Origin: Pseudomonadota bacterium
GTDB lineage: Bacteria > Pseudomonadota > Alphaproteobacteria > Caulobacterales > Caulobacteraceae
Direction of reading: 5' to 3'
DNA length: 64,000 bases
NCBI GenBank assembly: GCA_018241995.1
Contig: JAFECT010000003.1
Coordinates: 62,001-126,000, forward strand
A program made the position numbers and the translations under genes. Within the stretch, counting starts at the first letter, position 1. Every line of letters starts with the position of its first letter. The notes beneath the pieces were generated by a model. The model saw nothing but the letters and a program-made list of their open reading frames with translations, searched no databases and was not told the origin of the DNA. Below, piece after piece: positions 15,441 to 24,022 of this stretch.

Positions 15441-16202
15441 TCAGTTGGTGAAGCGGTAGTAGCCGTTCGAATCCGGGCAGGTCCGCACGTAGCGCCAGTC
15501 AGTCACGCCATCGAAGTCGGTCGGCGCCAGGGCCAGCCGGCAGCCGCGGCTGCGGTAGTAGTCGGAGTCGTAACGGCCCGCGTAGGTGCCGTCGTCCGCG
15601 TACGGATAGGTCTGCTCGTAGGTGTAGTAGTAGCCGTTGTCGTCACACCGGGCGGTCGCGCGGCCGACATTGTTGCCGATCGCGCCGCCGGCCACCGCGC
15701 CCAGCACCGCGCCGCCCAGGCGGCCGCCCGAATGGGCCGCGAGGTTGGAGCCGATGGCCGCGCCGGCCAGGGCGCCGATCACCGTGCCGGCGGTGCTGTT
15801 ATCGCTGCGCCGCTGCTCGCACGGGCTGTTGCGATAGGCCTCGTAGCCGCGGAACGTCGTCGGGGCGGTATAGTAGTAGCCGTCGTCGCGGGTCACGCCG
15901 CGATAGCTCGGGCTGGTGCTGTAGTAGTAGGTGGTGAAGTCACCGTAGCGCCGCTCGTAGGCGCCGTAGCCCCAGCGGGCGTCGTAGTCCGCCTTGGCCC
16001 GCTCATAGGCGGCGCGGGCGTCCTGATAGGCGGCCTGCTGCCGGTCGTAGACCGCACGCTGGGCCTGGTAGTCGGCCTGGGCCTGGTCATAGGCGGGATC
16101 GTACTGCGGCGTGTTTTGGGGATAGTCCTGGGCGACCGCCGCGCCGGCCGAGCCGACAGCCAGGACCGCCGCGAGCGTCAGGGTCAGGGGACCTTTGATC
16201 AT
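15441..16202 (-). CDS. Exported Tyr-rich protein with heptad repeats and glycine zipper
   Basis: The protein has 253 residues. ATG 16202 has GGAG eight bases upstream; an in-frame GTG at 16211 directly abuts that box. A Sec signal ends at AVAQ (about residue 25). Residues 38-79 are six exact 7-residue units each beginning with Tyr (Tyr38, 45, 52, 59, 66, 73), such as YQAQRAV and YDRQQAA, forming a helix with a tyrosine stripe. A glycine-zipper segment follows (about 138-185, GTVIGALAGAAIGSNLAAH and GAVLGAVAGGAIGNNVG), typical of 17-kDa surface-antigen-like envelope proteins. Four Cys flank the zipper and the C-terminus. Probably sits in the outer envelope; function unknown. Confidence 0.8.
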   Translation of the reverse strand: MIKGPLTLTLAAVLAVGSAGAAVAQDYPQNTPQYDPAYDQAQADYQAQRAVYDRQQAAYQDARAAYERAKADYDARWGYGAYERRYGDFTTYYYSTSPSYRGVTRDDGYYYTAPTTFRGYEAYRNSPCEQRRSDNSTAGTVIGALAGAAIGSNLAAHSGGRLGGAVLGAVAGGAIGNNVGRATARCDDNGYYYTYEQTYPYADDGTYAGRYDSDYYRSRGCRLALAPTDFDGVTDWRYVRTCPDSNGYYRFTN

Positions 16203-16383
16203 CGAATTCACTCCATTCGCGCCGCGCCGTCCGAGGGGAGCCGGAGAGGCGGCCGTTGTCTGACGATCGAGGCTTGCGACAGTCGAGGCCCCCGCGCGGC
16301 GGCGCCTCTCGATCGGGGAGCGGAACGCGGATGAGCGACCCCGGTTGCACCTGGCAGGGCGACAGAAAGTCGAAATGTGTCAT

Positions 16384-16395
16384 AAGCTTAAGCTT
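16384..16395. promoter_or_regulatory. Perfect palindrome AAGCTTAAGCTT upstream of the MBL gene
   Basis: A 12-bp perfect palindrome (also a tandem AAGCTT) in the 274-bp gap before the MBL-fold hydrolase. It lies 81 bp upstream of the ATG in an AT-rich pocket and is a candidate operator. The rest of the gap shows no reading frame I can support. Confidence 0.4.
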
Positions 16396-16476
16396 CGGCG
16401 ACGTTGTGCGCGGCCCCATGCGGAGGCTGGACAAGCCGCTCTCGCACGGCGACCCTGTCCGCGGGGAGCAAACGCC

Positions 16477-17361
16477 ATGACGCCGGACGTCGACGCCTTC
16501 TTCGATTCCAGAACCTCCACGGTGACCTATCTGGTCGCCGATCCGGCCACGGGCGCGGCGGCCGTGATCGATCCGGTGCTGGACTTCGACCCGGCTACGG
16601 GGCGGCTCTGGACCGAGTCGGTGGATCGGGTGTGCGAGGCCGTGGAAGCCAAGGGCCTGCGCATCGAGCGCATCCTCGAGACCCATCCCCACGCCGACCA
16701 CCTGTCCGGAGCGCAGGAGATGCGCCGCCGCACGGGCGCCCGGCTGGGCGTGGGGGCGCGGATCGTGGAGACGCTGGCGGTGTTCTCACCACGCTTCGAG
16801 GCGCACGACGTTGCGCCGGACGGCTCGGGCTTCGACGAACTTTATGTCGATGGCGCGGTGTTCGGTCTGGGCGAGTTGCAGGTCCGCGTGCTGGCCACGC
16901 CCGGCCATACGCCTGCCTGCGTCACCTATCTGGTCGGCGACGCGGCCTTCGTGGGCGACACCCTGTTCATGCCGGATTTCGGCACGGCGCGCTGCGACTT
17001 TCCCGGCGGCTGCGCGGAGACGCTCTACGGTTCGATCCACCGGATCCTGGCCCTGCCGGGCGAGACGCGCATCTTCGTCGGCCACGACTATCCGTCGGGC
17101 GCGGGCCGCAGCGGGCCGGTTTGGGCGACCACGGTGGCGGAGCAACGCGCCGGCAACCGGCACGTCCGCGACGGGATCGATGCCGAAGCGTTCTGCGCCA
17201 TGCGCCGAGAACGGGATGCGGGCCTGTCGGCGCCGACGTTGCTGTCCCAGGCGCTGCAAGTGAACATCCGTGCCGGACGCCTGCCGCCGCCGGGCGAGGA
17301 CGGGTGCGTGCGCCTGGGCGTGCCGGTGGTTCCGGACCGCGAAGAGATTGCGCGCGCTTAG
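16477..17361 (+). CDS. MBL-fold hydrolase, persulfide dioxygenase/Blh-like
   Basis: A 294-residue cytoplasmic metallo-beta-lactamase fold protein. ATG 16477 follows GGGGAG. Metal motif ETHPHADHLSGAQ (His70, His72, Asp74, His75), then TPGHTPACVTYLVGD and FVGDTLFMPDFGTARCDFPGG, and IFVGHDYPSG. The set (THPHADH, MPDFGTARCDFPGG, GHDYP) is that of ETHE1/Blh-type persulfide dioxygenases, which oxidise glutathione persulfide to sulfite. No rhodanese domain or BigR regulator is adjacent. Stop overlaps the antiporter stop in TTAG. Confidence 0.85.
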   Translation: MTPDVDAFFDSRTSTVTYLVADPATGAAAVIDPVLDFDPATGRLWTESVDRVCEAVEAKGLRIERILETHPHADHLSGAQEMRRRTGARLGVGARIVETLAVFSPRFEAHDVAPDGSGFDELYVDGAVFGLGELQVRVLATPGHTPACVTYLVGDAAFVGDTLFMPDFGTARCDFPGGCAETLYGSIHRILALPGETRIFVGHDYPSGAGRSGPVWATTVAEQRAGNRHVRDGIDAEAFCAMRRERDAGLSAPTLLSQALQVNIRAGRLPPPGEDGCVRLGVPVVPDREEIARA

Positions 17362-19157
17362 AGAATCTCAGTGAGGCGACCGGTGCGCCTTACGCCGCGC
17401 GTCTGGCGGTCGTCAGGGGCGGCGGCGCGGAACAGCTTGCGGAACTCGTCGCGCTTCTCGTGGACGGAGGCGATGACCAGGCCCATGGGCACGCCGAGGT
17501 CGATCAGGGTGTTCTCGGCCAGCTGCAGGCTGGCTTCCACGGTCTCGGGCACCGCGTCGGTGACGCCCAGCTTGTAGAGCTTGGCGGCGTGGCGGGCGTC
17601 CCGCGCGCGGGCCACCAGGGTCACATTGGGGCGCAGGGTGCGGCAGGCGCGCACGACCTCATCCACCTTGGCCGGGGCGTCCATGGTCACCACCACCGCG
17701 CGGGTAGTCTCGATCCCGCAGGCCTTCAGGAACGGCTCTCGCCCTGCGTCGCCGAAATAGATCGTCTGGCCGCCGTCTCGCGCGGTCTCGACCAGCTTGG
17801 GGTCGGAGTCGATGGCGACGAATTCGATGTCGTGGAAGGCCAGCATCTCGCCGACCAGCTTGCCGACGCGGCCGTAGCCGACGACCAGCACCCGCTCGCC
17901 TGCGGGGGTCTCCACACCAGCAGCGGGCAGGGGCGCGGGCGCCTCGGACGGCGGCACGGTCTTGGCCAGGCGCTCGCCCGCCCAGGCCAGGGCGGGGATC
18001 AGGAACAGGCCGAGCGTGGTGGACACCAGCACGATCTCGCCGGCGTCCTTGCCGATCAGGCCGGTGGCCGCGGCCTGGGCGGCGACCACGAAGGCGAATT
18101 CGCCGGCGGGCCCGAGCACCAGGGCCGCCTCGACCGAGGCGCGGCGGGGCACGCGGAACACCCTCGCCAGCACGAAGGTCACGCCCGCCTTCAGGGCCAG
18201 CACCAACCCGGTCACCGCAGCGAGGGTCAGCGGCGCGGACAACACCCGCTCCAGGTCCAGTCCTGCGCCCACTGAGACGAAGAACATGCCGAGCAGCAGG
18301 CCCTTGAACGGGTCGATCACCACCTCGACCTCGCGGCGGAACTCGGTCTCGGCGAGCAGCAGGCCGGCGACGAAGGCGCCCAGCGCCATCGACAGGCCGC
18401 CCGCCGCCGCGGCGGTTGCGGCGCCCAGCACGATCAGGAGGCTCGCGGCCACGAACAGTTCCGGGCTCTTCGCGCGGGCGGCGGAGTGGAACACGGGGCG
18501 CAGCAGGAAGCGTCCCGCCAGGACCAGGGCGATCAGGGCCACGGCGGCGGGGACCAGCATCAGCATGGCCCCGGACCAGGCCCCGCCGCCCTTCGCGCCG
18601 GCCAGCAGGCTGACCATCACCAGGATGGGCGCCACGGCCAGGTCTTGCGCCAGCAGCACGGCGAACGCGGTGCGGCCGACGCTGGAATGCAGTTTCTTGC
18701 GCTCGGCCAGGATCGGAATGACCAGGGCGGTGGACGACAGCGAAAGCGCCGCGCCCAGCACCACCGCCGCCAGCGGCGGCTGCCCGAACGCCCAGGCCAG
18801 GCCGCCCAGGAGCGCCGCGCAGCCCACCACCTGGCTCAGCCCCAACCCGAACACCATCCGGCGCATGGCCCTGAGCCGCTCCCACGACAGCTCGATGCCG
18901 ATCATGAACAGCAGGAAGACCACGCCCAGCTCGCCGATGGGGCCGAGCTCTTCGATCTTGTCGAAGGTGATCCAGCTGAGCCACGGCGCCTCGCCGCTCA
19001 GCCGGCCCAGGCCTTGGGGCCCGAGCGCCACGCCGGCGATCAGAAAGCCCAGGATCGGGCTGACCTTGAAACGGTTGAACAGGGGCGCGATCACCCCGGC
19101 CGTGGCCAGGAAGACCAGGATGTCCTTGTACTCGCTGACGTCGTGCGCTGAGGCCAT
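17358..19157 (-). CDS. Kef-type monovalent cation:proton antiporter (CPA2) with TrkA-N domain
   Basis: A 599-residue inner-membrane protein. About 12 membrane helices span residues 10-385 (SPILGFLIAGVALGPQGLG, MIGIELSWERLRAM, SLSSTALVIPILAE, GEFAFVVAAQ), followed by a Rossmann TrkA-N domain (residues about 418-535; VLVVGYGRVGKLVGEML) that senses NAD(H) or glutathione adducts. This is the KefB/KefC architecture, releasing K+ in exchange for H+. No KefF/KefG partner is adjacent, so the exact ion and gating are unknown. Confidence 0.9.
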   Translation of the reverse strand: MASAHDVSEYKDILVFLATAGVIAPLFNRFKVSPILGFLIAGVALGPQGLGRLSGEAPWLSWITFDKIEELGPIGELGVVFLLFMIGIELSWERLRAMRRMVFGLGLSQVVGCAALLGGLAWAFGQPPLAAVVLGAALSLSSTALVIPILAERKKLHSSVGRTAFAVLLAQDLAVAPILVMVSLLAGAKGGGAWSGAMLMLVPAAVALIALVLAGRFLLRPVFHSAARAKSPELFVAASLLIVLGAATAAAAGGLSMALGAFVAGLLLAETEFRREVEVVIDPFKGLLLGMFFVSVGAGLDLERVLSAPLTLAAVTGLVLALKAGVTFVLARVFRVPRRASVEAALVLGPAGEFAFVVAAQAAATGLIGKDAGEIVLVSTTLGLFLIPALAWAGERLAKTVPPSEAPAPLPAAGVETPAGERVLVVGYGRVGKLVGEMLAFHDIEFVAIDSDPKLVETARDGGQTIYFGDAGREPFLKACGIETTRAVVVTMDAPAKVDEVVRACRTLRPNVTLVARARDARHAAKLYKLGVTDAVPETVEASLQLAENTLIDLGVPMGLVIASVHEKRDEFRKLFRAAAPDDRQTRGVRRTGRLTEIL

Positions 19158-19259
19158 GGGGGTTGCGTGCCCGCTGGCGCGCGCCGATGCAAGGGCCGAT
19201 GCGCCTTGCGGCGCAGGCGTGCGCCCGATCTAATCGGGCCAGGGCGGGAGCGGTCTGCG

Positions 19260-19442
19260 ATGGCGGGTCTGAAGGACAAACGCGGCTTCATCGACAAGGT
19301 CCGGCTGGACCTGTCCGAGCGCCAGGCGGTCGAATATTTCATGAAGCGCTGGGGCGTGACCCGCGAGCAGATCACCACGGCCCACCGCAAGGTCGGCCGG
19401 CTGGTGAAGGACATCGCCGCCGAGCTCGGCAAGAAGCCCTAA
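19260..19442 (+). CDS. DUF3606 small protein, 60 aa
   Basis: Starts MAGLKDKRGFIDKVRLDLS and contains RQAVEYFMKRWGVTREQI and HRKVGRLVKDIAAEL, the compact helical DUF3606 pattern (YW..k..gvs...L..A...VG). Basic and cytoplasmic, no signal. Divergent from the antiporter. Function unknown for the whole family. Confidence 0.8.
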   Translation: MAGLKDKRGFIDKVRLDLSERQAVEYFMKRWGVTREQITTAHRKVGRLVKDIAAELGKKP

Positions 19443-19631
19443 GGCCCGCGAAACGATTTTCCCCGCCGCCGAGCTTTGCGGGGCGCGAACGTGCCGGTGC
19501 GACCACAAGTCCCGGCCGGATCGGCCCGGAAAGTCGCTGCATGACAATTTTTTAAGGGACGGCGGCGCGCCGGGGGGAGCATTGTGGCGCGTGTAAGTGG
19601 GGGGCGTTTGGGCTCTGGGGGCGATACCGTT

Positions 19632-21746
19632 ATGAAATTCAAGCTTTTCTCGACCGTGGCCATGGCCGCGGCTCTCACTGTATGCGCTGGGGCCGCCGCC
19701 CAGGCTGAGCCTTCGGCCGGCCAGGCCGGCGCGCCATCCGCCGTGTTGGCGCAGGAAGACGACGCGTCCGGCGACGTCTCCAGCTTCGCCGCCCCGCAGC
19801 TGGGCGCCTGGGGTTTTGACGCGACCGGCATGGACAAGGCCGCCAAGCCCGGCGACAGCTTCTACGACTTCGCCAACGGCGTCTGGTTCCGCACCGCGGT
19901 GATGCCGGCCGACCGCACCCGCTTCGGCTCGTTCGACCAGCTGGGCGACCGCACCACCGGCCAGGTGCGCACCCTGATCGAGGCCGACGTCGCGGCCCAT
20001 CCGAAGCTCGACACCAACCAGGGCAAGATCGCCGCGGCCTGGACCGCCTACATGGACGAGGCTCGGCTCGAGAAGCTGGACGCGGCTCCGCTACAGCCCG
20101 ATCTGGCTCGCATCCGCGCGATCAAGACCAAGGCGGGGATGGCCGCCTTCATGGGCCAGGCCCAGTTCCGCGGCGGCTCAAGCGTCTTCCGCGCCGGGGT
20201 CCAGGCCGACGCCAAGGATCCGGACCACTACGCCGTCTACACCTCGACCGCCGGCCTGGGCCTCCCGGACCGCGACTATTATCTGGCCGCGCCCTTCGCC
20301 GAGAAGAAGACCGCCTATCGCGCCTATGTCGCCAAGATGCTGGGCATGATCGGCTGGGCCGAGCCGGAGAAGCGCGCCGACGAGATCGTGGCCTTCGAGA
20401 CCAAGGTGGCTGAGGCCTCCTGGACGCGCGCCCAGTCGCGCGACCGCGACAAGACCTACAATCCGATGGCCCCGGCAGAGCTGGCCAAGATGGCGCCCGG
20501 CTTCGAATGGGCGGCCTTCTATGACGCCATGGGCCTGGGCAAGACTGATCGCGTGGTGGTGACCACCAACACCGCCTTCCCCAAGATCGCCCAGATCTAC
20601 GCCGACACCCCGCTGGATACGCTGAAGGCCTGGGAGGCCTTCCACGTGGTCGACCAGACCGCGCCCCTGCTGTCTAAGCGCTTCGCCGACGCCCAGTTCG
20701 ACTTCCGCTCGCGTGAGCTGCAGGGCCAGAAGGAGCAGCGTCCCCGCTGGAAGCGCGGCGTGGGCACGGTCAACGGCATGCTGGGCGAGGCGGTCGGCCA
20801 GGAATACGTGGCCAAGTTCTTCCCGCCCGAGTCCAAGGTGAAGATGGACGCCCTGGTCAAGGAACTGCGCGTGGCCCTGCGTCACCGCATCGAGAACCTG
20901 ACCTGGATGAGCCCCGAGACCAAGGCCAAGGCCGTGGCGAAGCTCGACCGGTTCGGCGTCAAGATCGGCTATCCGGACAAGTGGCGCGACTACTCGGCGC
21001 TGAAGCTCGATCCGACCGACGCGGTCGGCAATGCGCGCCGCGCCGGCGAGTTCGAGTGGAACTACCGCAAGAACCGCCTGGGCAAGACGGTGGACCACTC
21101 CGAATGGGGTATGACGCCCCAGACGGTGAACGCCCAGTACTCCTCGACCAGCAACGACATCACCTTCCCGGCCGCGATCCTGCAGCCGCCGTTCTTCGAT
21201 CCCAACGCCGACATGGCCGTCAACTACGGCGCCATCGGGGGCGTGATCGGCCACGAGATGACCCACGGCTTCGACGACCAGGGCCGCAAGTCCGACGGCC
21301 ACGGCGCGCTCGTCGACTGGTGGCAGCCCCAGGACGCGGAGAAGTTCAAGGTGCAGGCCGCCCGCTTCGGCGCCCAGTACGACAGCTATGAGGTCGCGCC
21401 GGGCGTGCACGTGAAGGGCGCCCAGACCATGGGCGAGAACATTGCCGACCTCGGCGGTCTCCTGGTGGCGCTCGACGCCTACCACGCCTCGCTGCACGGC
21501 CAGCCGGCGCCGGTGATCGACGGTTTCACCGGCGACCAGCGGGTGTTCCTGGGCTGGGCCCAGGTGTGGCGCGAGAAGGCGACCCTGGACGCTGCGAAGG
21601 ACCTGGCGGTGCGCGACGTGCACTCGCCGGCCCGCTTCCGCATCGACGGCCCGATGCGCAACGTTGACGCATGGTACGACGCGTGGGGCGTCAAAGAGGG
21701 CGACAAGCTCTATCTGAAGCCGGAAGACCGCGTCCGGATCTGGTGA
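19632..21746 (+). CDS. M13 family metallopeptidase, copy 1
   Basis: A neprilysin/PepO-like zinc endopeptidase, 704 residues, exported by a Sec signal (MKFKLFSTVAMAAALTV). It has the N-terminal M13 domain beginning GFDATGMDKAAKPGDSFYDF, the catalytic domain with HEMTHGFDDQGR (His541, Glu542, His545), the third zinc ligand region ENIADLGG, and a C-terminus ending RIW. NAQYSSTSNDITFPAAILQ is the substrate-binding Asn-x-x-Tyr region. First of three tandem paralogues; its own terminator follows. Likely degrades periplasmic oligopeptides. Confidence 0.93.
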   Translation: MKFKLFSTVAMAAALTVCAGAAAQAEPSAGQAGAPSAVLAQEDDASGDVSSFAAPQLGAWGFDATGMDKAAKPGDSFYDFANGVWFRTAVMPADRTRFGSFDQLGDRTTGQVRTLIEADVAAHPKLDTNQGKIAAAWTAYMDEARLEKLDAAPLQPDLARIRAIKTKAGMAAFMGQAQFRGGSSVFRAGVQADAKDPDHYAVYTSTAGLGLPDRDYYLAAPFAEKKTAYRAYVAKMLGMIGWAEPEKRADEIVAFETKVAEASWTRAQSRDRDKTYNPMAPAELAKMAPGFEWAAFYDAMGLGKTDRVVVTTNTAFPKIAQIYADTPLDTLKAWEAFHVVDQTAPLLSKRFADAQFDFRSRELQGQKEQRPRWKRGVGTVNGMLGEAVGQEYVAKFFPPESKVKMDALVKELRVALRHRIENLTWMSPETKAKAVAKLDRFGVKIGYPDKWRDYSALKLDPTDAVGNARRAGEFEWNYRKNRLGKTVDHSEWGMTPQTVNAQYSSTSNDITFPAAILQPPFFDPNADMAVNYGAIGGVIGHEMTHGFDDQGRKSDGHGALVDWWQPQDAEKFKVQAARFGAQYDSYEVAPGVHVKGAQTMGENIADLGGLLVALDAYHASLHGQPAPVIDGFTGDQRVFLGWAQVWREKATLDAAKDLAVRDVHSPARFRIDGPMRNVDAWYDAWGVKEGDKLYLKPEDRVRIW

Positions 21747-21758
21747 TCAATCAAGCCC

Positions 21759-21790
21759 GGCGCGTCGCTTCCAGCGGCGCGCCTTTTTCT
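21759..21790 (+). terminator. Intrinsic terminator after M13 copy 1
   Basis: A 10-bp stem GGCGCGTCGC / GCGGCGCGCC with one G-U pair and loop TTCCA, then TTTTTCT. It separates copies 1 and 2. Confidence 0.85.
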
Positions 21791-21811
21791 TTTCGCGTGT
21801 GGGAGAGACCC

Positions 21812-23905
21812 GTGAACCTGAAGACCCTTTGCCTGGCCGGCGCCGCCGCCCTGGCCCTTTCCGCCGGCGCCGCCGGCGCTGAACCCGTCGACAAGCTCGC
21901 CGGCTGGGAGCCGCTGTTCGACATGAGCGCCGCGCCGGCGGAGGGCGCGCCGGCCGACTACGGCCGCTGGGGCTTTGACGCCTCGGGCATGGAGAAGGCC
22001 AACAAGCCCGGCGACAGCTTCTTCGATTTCGCCAACGGCGGCTGGTACGCCCGCACCGAAATCCCGGCCGACAAGTCGTCCTATGGCGTGGGCTCGATGG
22101 TCAACGACATGACCCAAGTGCAGCTGCGCAGCCTGATCGAGGCCGCCGGCGCCAAGCACGCGCCGGTCACCACCAACGACGGCAAGATCGGCGCGCTTTA
22201 CAACTCCTTCATGGACGAGGCCCGCATCGAGAAGCTCGACGCGGCCCCGATCAAGCCTGAGCTGGACGCGATCCGCGCCGCCAAGAACCACACCGACATC
22301 GCCCGCCTGATGGGCCGGGCCAACGGCGGCTTCGGCGGCTCCTTCTTCGGCGTGGGCGTGACGCCCGACCAGAAGGATCCGAACCACTATCGCCTGATCT
22401 CCGGCACGGGCGGCATGAGCCTGCCCGACCGCGACTACTATCTGGCCGCCCCCTTCGCCCCGAAGAAGGCCGCCTATCGCGCCTACGTCGCCCAGATGCT
22501 GGGTATGATCGGCTGGGCCGAGCCGGAGAAGCACGCCGACGAGATCCTGGCGATGGAGACCAAGATCGCCGAGGCCTCCTGGACCCGCGCCGAGCGCCGT
22601 GACCGCGACAAGACCTACAACCCGATGAAGCCGTCGGAGCTGCCGGCCTATGCGCCGGGCTTCGACTGGGGGGTCTATTTTGACGCCGCCGGCTTCGGCA
22701 AGGCCGACCGCGTGGTGCTGACCACCAACACCGCCTATCCGAAGATCGCCAAGATCTTCGCCGACACGCCGGTGGAGACCCTGCAGGCCTGGGAAGCGTT
22801 CCGCGTGGCCGACGAAGCCGCGCCCTATCTGTCGAAGCGCTTCGTCGACGCCCAGTTCGCCTTCCGCGGCACGACCCTGTCGGGCGCCAAGGAGAACCGT
22901 CCCCGCTGGAAGCGCGGCGTCAGCCTGGTCGACGGCTCGCTGGGCGAGGTCGTGGGCAAGCAGTACGTGGCCCAGTACTTCCCGGCCGACTCCAAGGCCA
23001 AGATGGACGATCTGGTGAAGCAGCTGCGCGTGGCCCTGCGTCACCGCATCGAAAACCTCACCTGGATGAGCCCGGAGACCAAGGCCAAGGCGCTCTACAA
23101 GCTCGACAAGTTCGGGGTGAAGATCGGCTACCCGACCAAGTGGCGTGATTACTCCGCGCTTCAGGTCGACCCGACCGACCTGCTCGGCAACGTGCGCCGC
23201 GCCAACCGCTTCGAGTGGCAGTACAACCACGACAAGCTGGACAAGGTGGTCGACCGCGAGGAGTGGGGCATGACCCCGCAGACGGTCAACGCCTACTACA
23301 ACCCGGTCCAGAACGAGATCGTGTTCCCCGCCGCTATCCTGCAGGCGCCGTTCTTCAACCCGAAGGCCGACATGGCGATCAACTTCGGCGGCATCGGCGG
23401 GGTGATCGGCCACGAGATGACCCACGGCTTCGACGACCAGGGCCGCAAGTCCGACGGTGACGGCGTGCTGAAGGACTGGTGGACGGCGGAAGACGCGGCC
23501 AAGTTCGACGCCCAGGCCAAGAAGTACGGCGCCCAGTACGACACCTATGAGGTCGCGCCGGGCGTGCACGTGAAGGGCGCCCAGACCATGGGCGAAAACA
23601 TTGCCGACCTCGGCGGGGTGCTGATCGGGCTGGACGCCTATCACGCCTGGCTGAAGGGCCAGCCCGCGCCGGTCGTCGACGGCTTCACCGGCGACCAGCG
23701 CGTGATGCTGGGCTGGGCCCAGGTGTGGCGTCAGAAGGCCCGCCCGGACGCCTTGATGCAGCAGGCGACCTCGGACGTGCACTCGCCGGCGCGCTTCCGC
23801 GTCGACGGCCCGCTGCGCAACGTCGACGCCTGGTATGCCGCCTGGGGCGTGAAGGAAGGCGACAAGCTCTATCTGAAGCCGGAAGACCGGGTGAAGATCT
23901 GGTGA
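21812..23905 (+). CDS. M13 family metallopeptidase, copy 2
   Basis: The protein has 697 residues. GTG 21812 is chosen from GGGAGAGA just upstream and the signal peptide NLKTLCLAGAAALALSAG. The zinc site is HEMTHGFDDQGR (His534, Glu535, His538) with ENIADLGG downstream. It is the nearest relative of copy 1: long identical stretches such as YVAQMLGMIGWAEPEKHADE versus YVAKMLGMIGWAEPEKRADE. The N-terminal linker before GFDASGMEKANKPGDS is much diverged. A recent duplication with probably overlapping substrates. Confidence 0.93.
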   Translation: MNLKTLCLAGAAALALSAGAAGAEPVDKLAGWEPLFDMSAAPAEGAPADYGRWGFDASGMEKANKPGDSFFDFANGGWYARTEIPADKSSYGVGSMVNDMTQVQLRSLIEAAGAKHAPVTTNDGKIGALYNSFMDEARIEKLDAAPIKPELDAIRAAKNHTDIARLMGRANGGFGGSFFGVGVTPDQKDPNHYRLISGTGGMSLPDRDYYLAAPFAPKKAAYRAYVAQMLGMIGWAEPEKHADEILAMETKIAEASWTRAERRDRDKTYNPMKPSELPAYAPGFDWGVYFDAAGFGKADRVVLTTNTAYPKIAKIFADTPVETLQAWEAFRVADEAAPYLSKRFVDAQFAFRGTTLSGAKENRPRWKRGVSLVDGSLGEVVGKQYVAQYFPADSKAKMDDLVKQLRVALRHRIENLTWMSPETKAKALYKLDKFGVKIGYPTKWRDYSALQVDPTDLLGNVRRANRFEWQYNHDKLDKVVDREEWGMTPQTVNAYYNPVQNEIVFPAAILQAPFFNPKADMAINFGGIGGVIGHEMTHGFDDQGRKSDGDGVLKDWWTAEDAAKFDAQAKKYGAQYDTYEVAPGVHVKGAQTMGENIADLGGVLIGLDAYHAWLKGQPAPVVDGFTGDQRVMLGWAQVWRQKARPDALMQQATSDVHSPARFRVDGPLRNVDAWYAAWGVKEGDKLYLKPEDRVKIW

Positions 23906-23916
23906 TGACCTTGAAG

Positions 23917-23943
23917 GGGCGCGGAGCGATCCGCGCCCTTTTT
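23917..23943 (+). terminator. Intrinsic terminator after M13 copy 2
   Basis: A perfect 9-bp stem GGGCGCGGA / TCCGCGCCC with GCGA tetraloop, followed by TTTTT. Confidence 0.9.
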
Positions 23944-24022
23944 GCTGTCCGCCTTGGGGTGGACGATTGATATCTGAGACGGCGCGTCCTTCGCGGCCGT
24001 GAATTCGGGAAGCAACGACCCT

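Noticed and set aside
16404..18275. 623-codon plus frame spanning the MBL gene and the antiporter
   Set aside because: It overlaps two clear genes on opposite strands and is Arg/Gly-rich as expected for a shadow frame.
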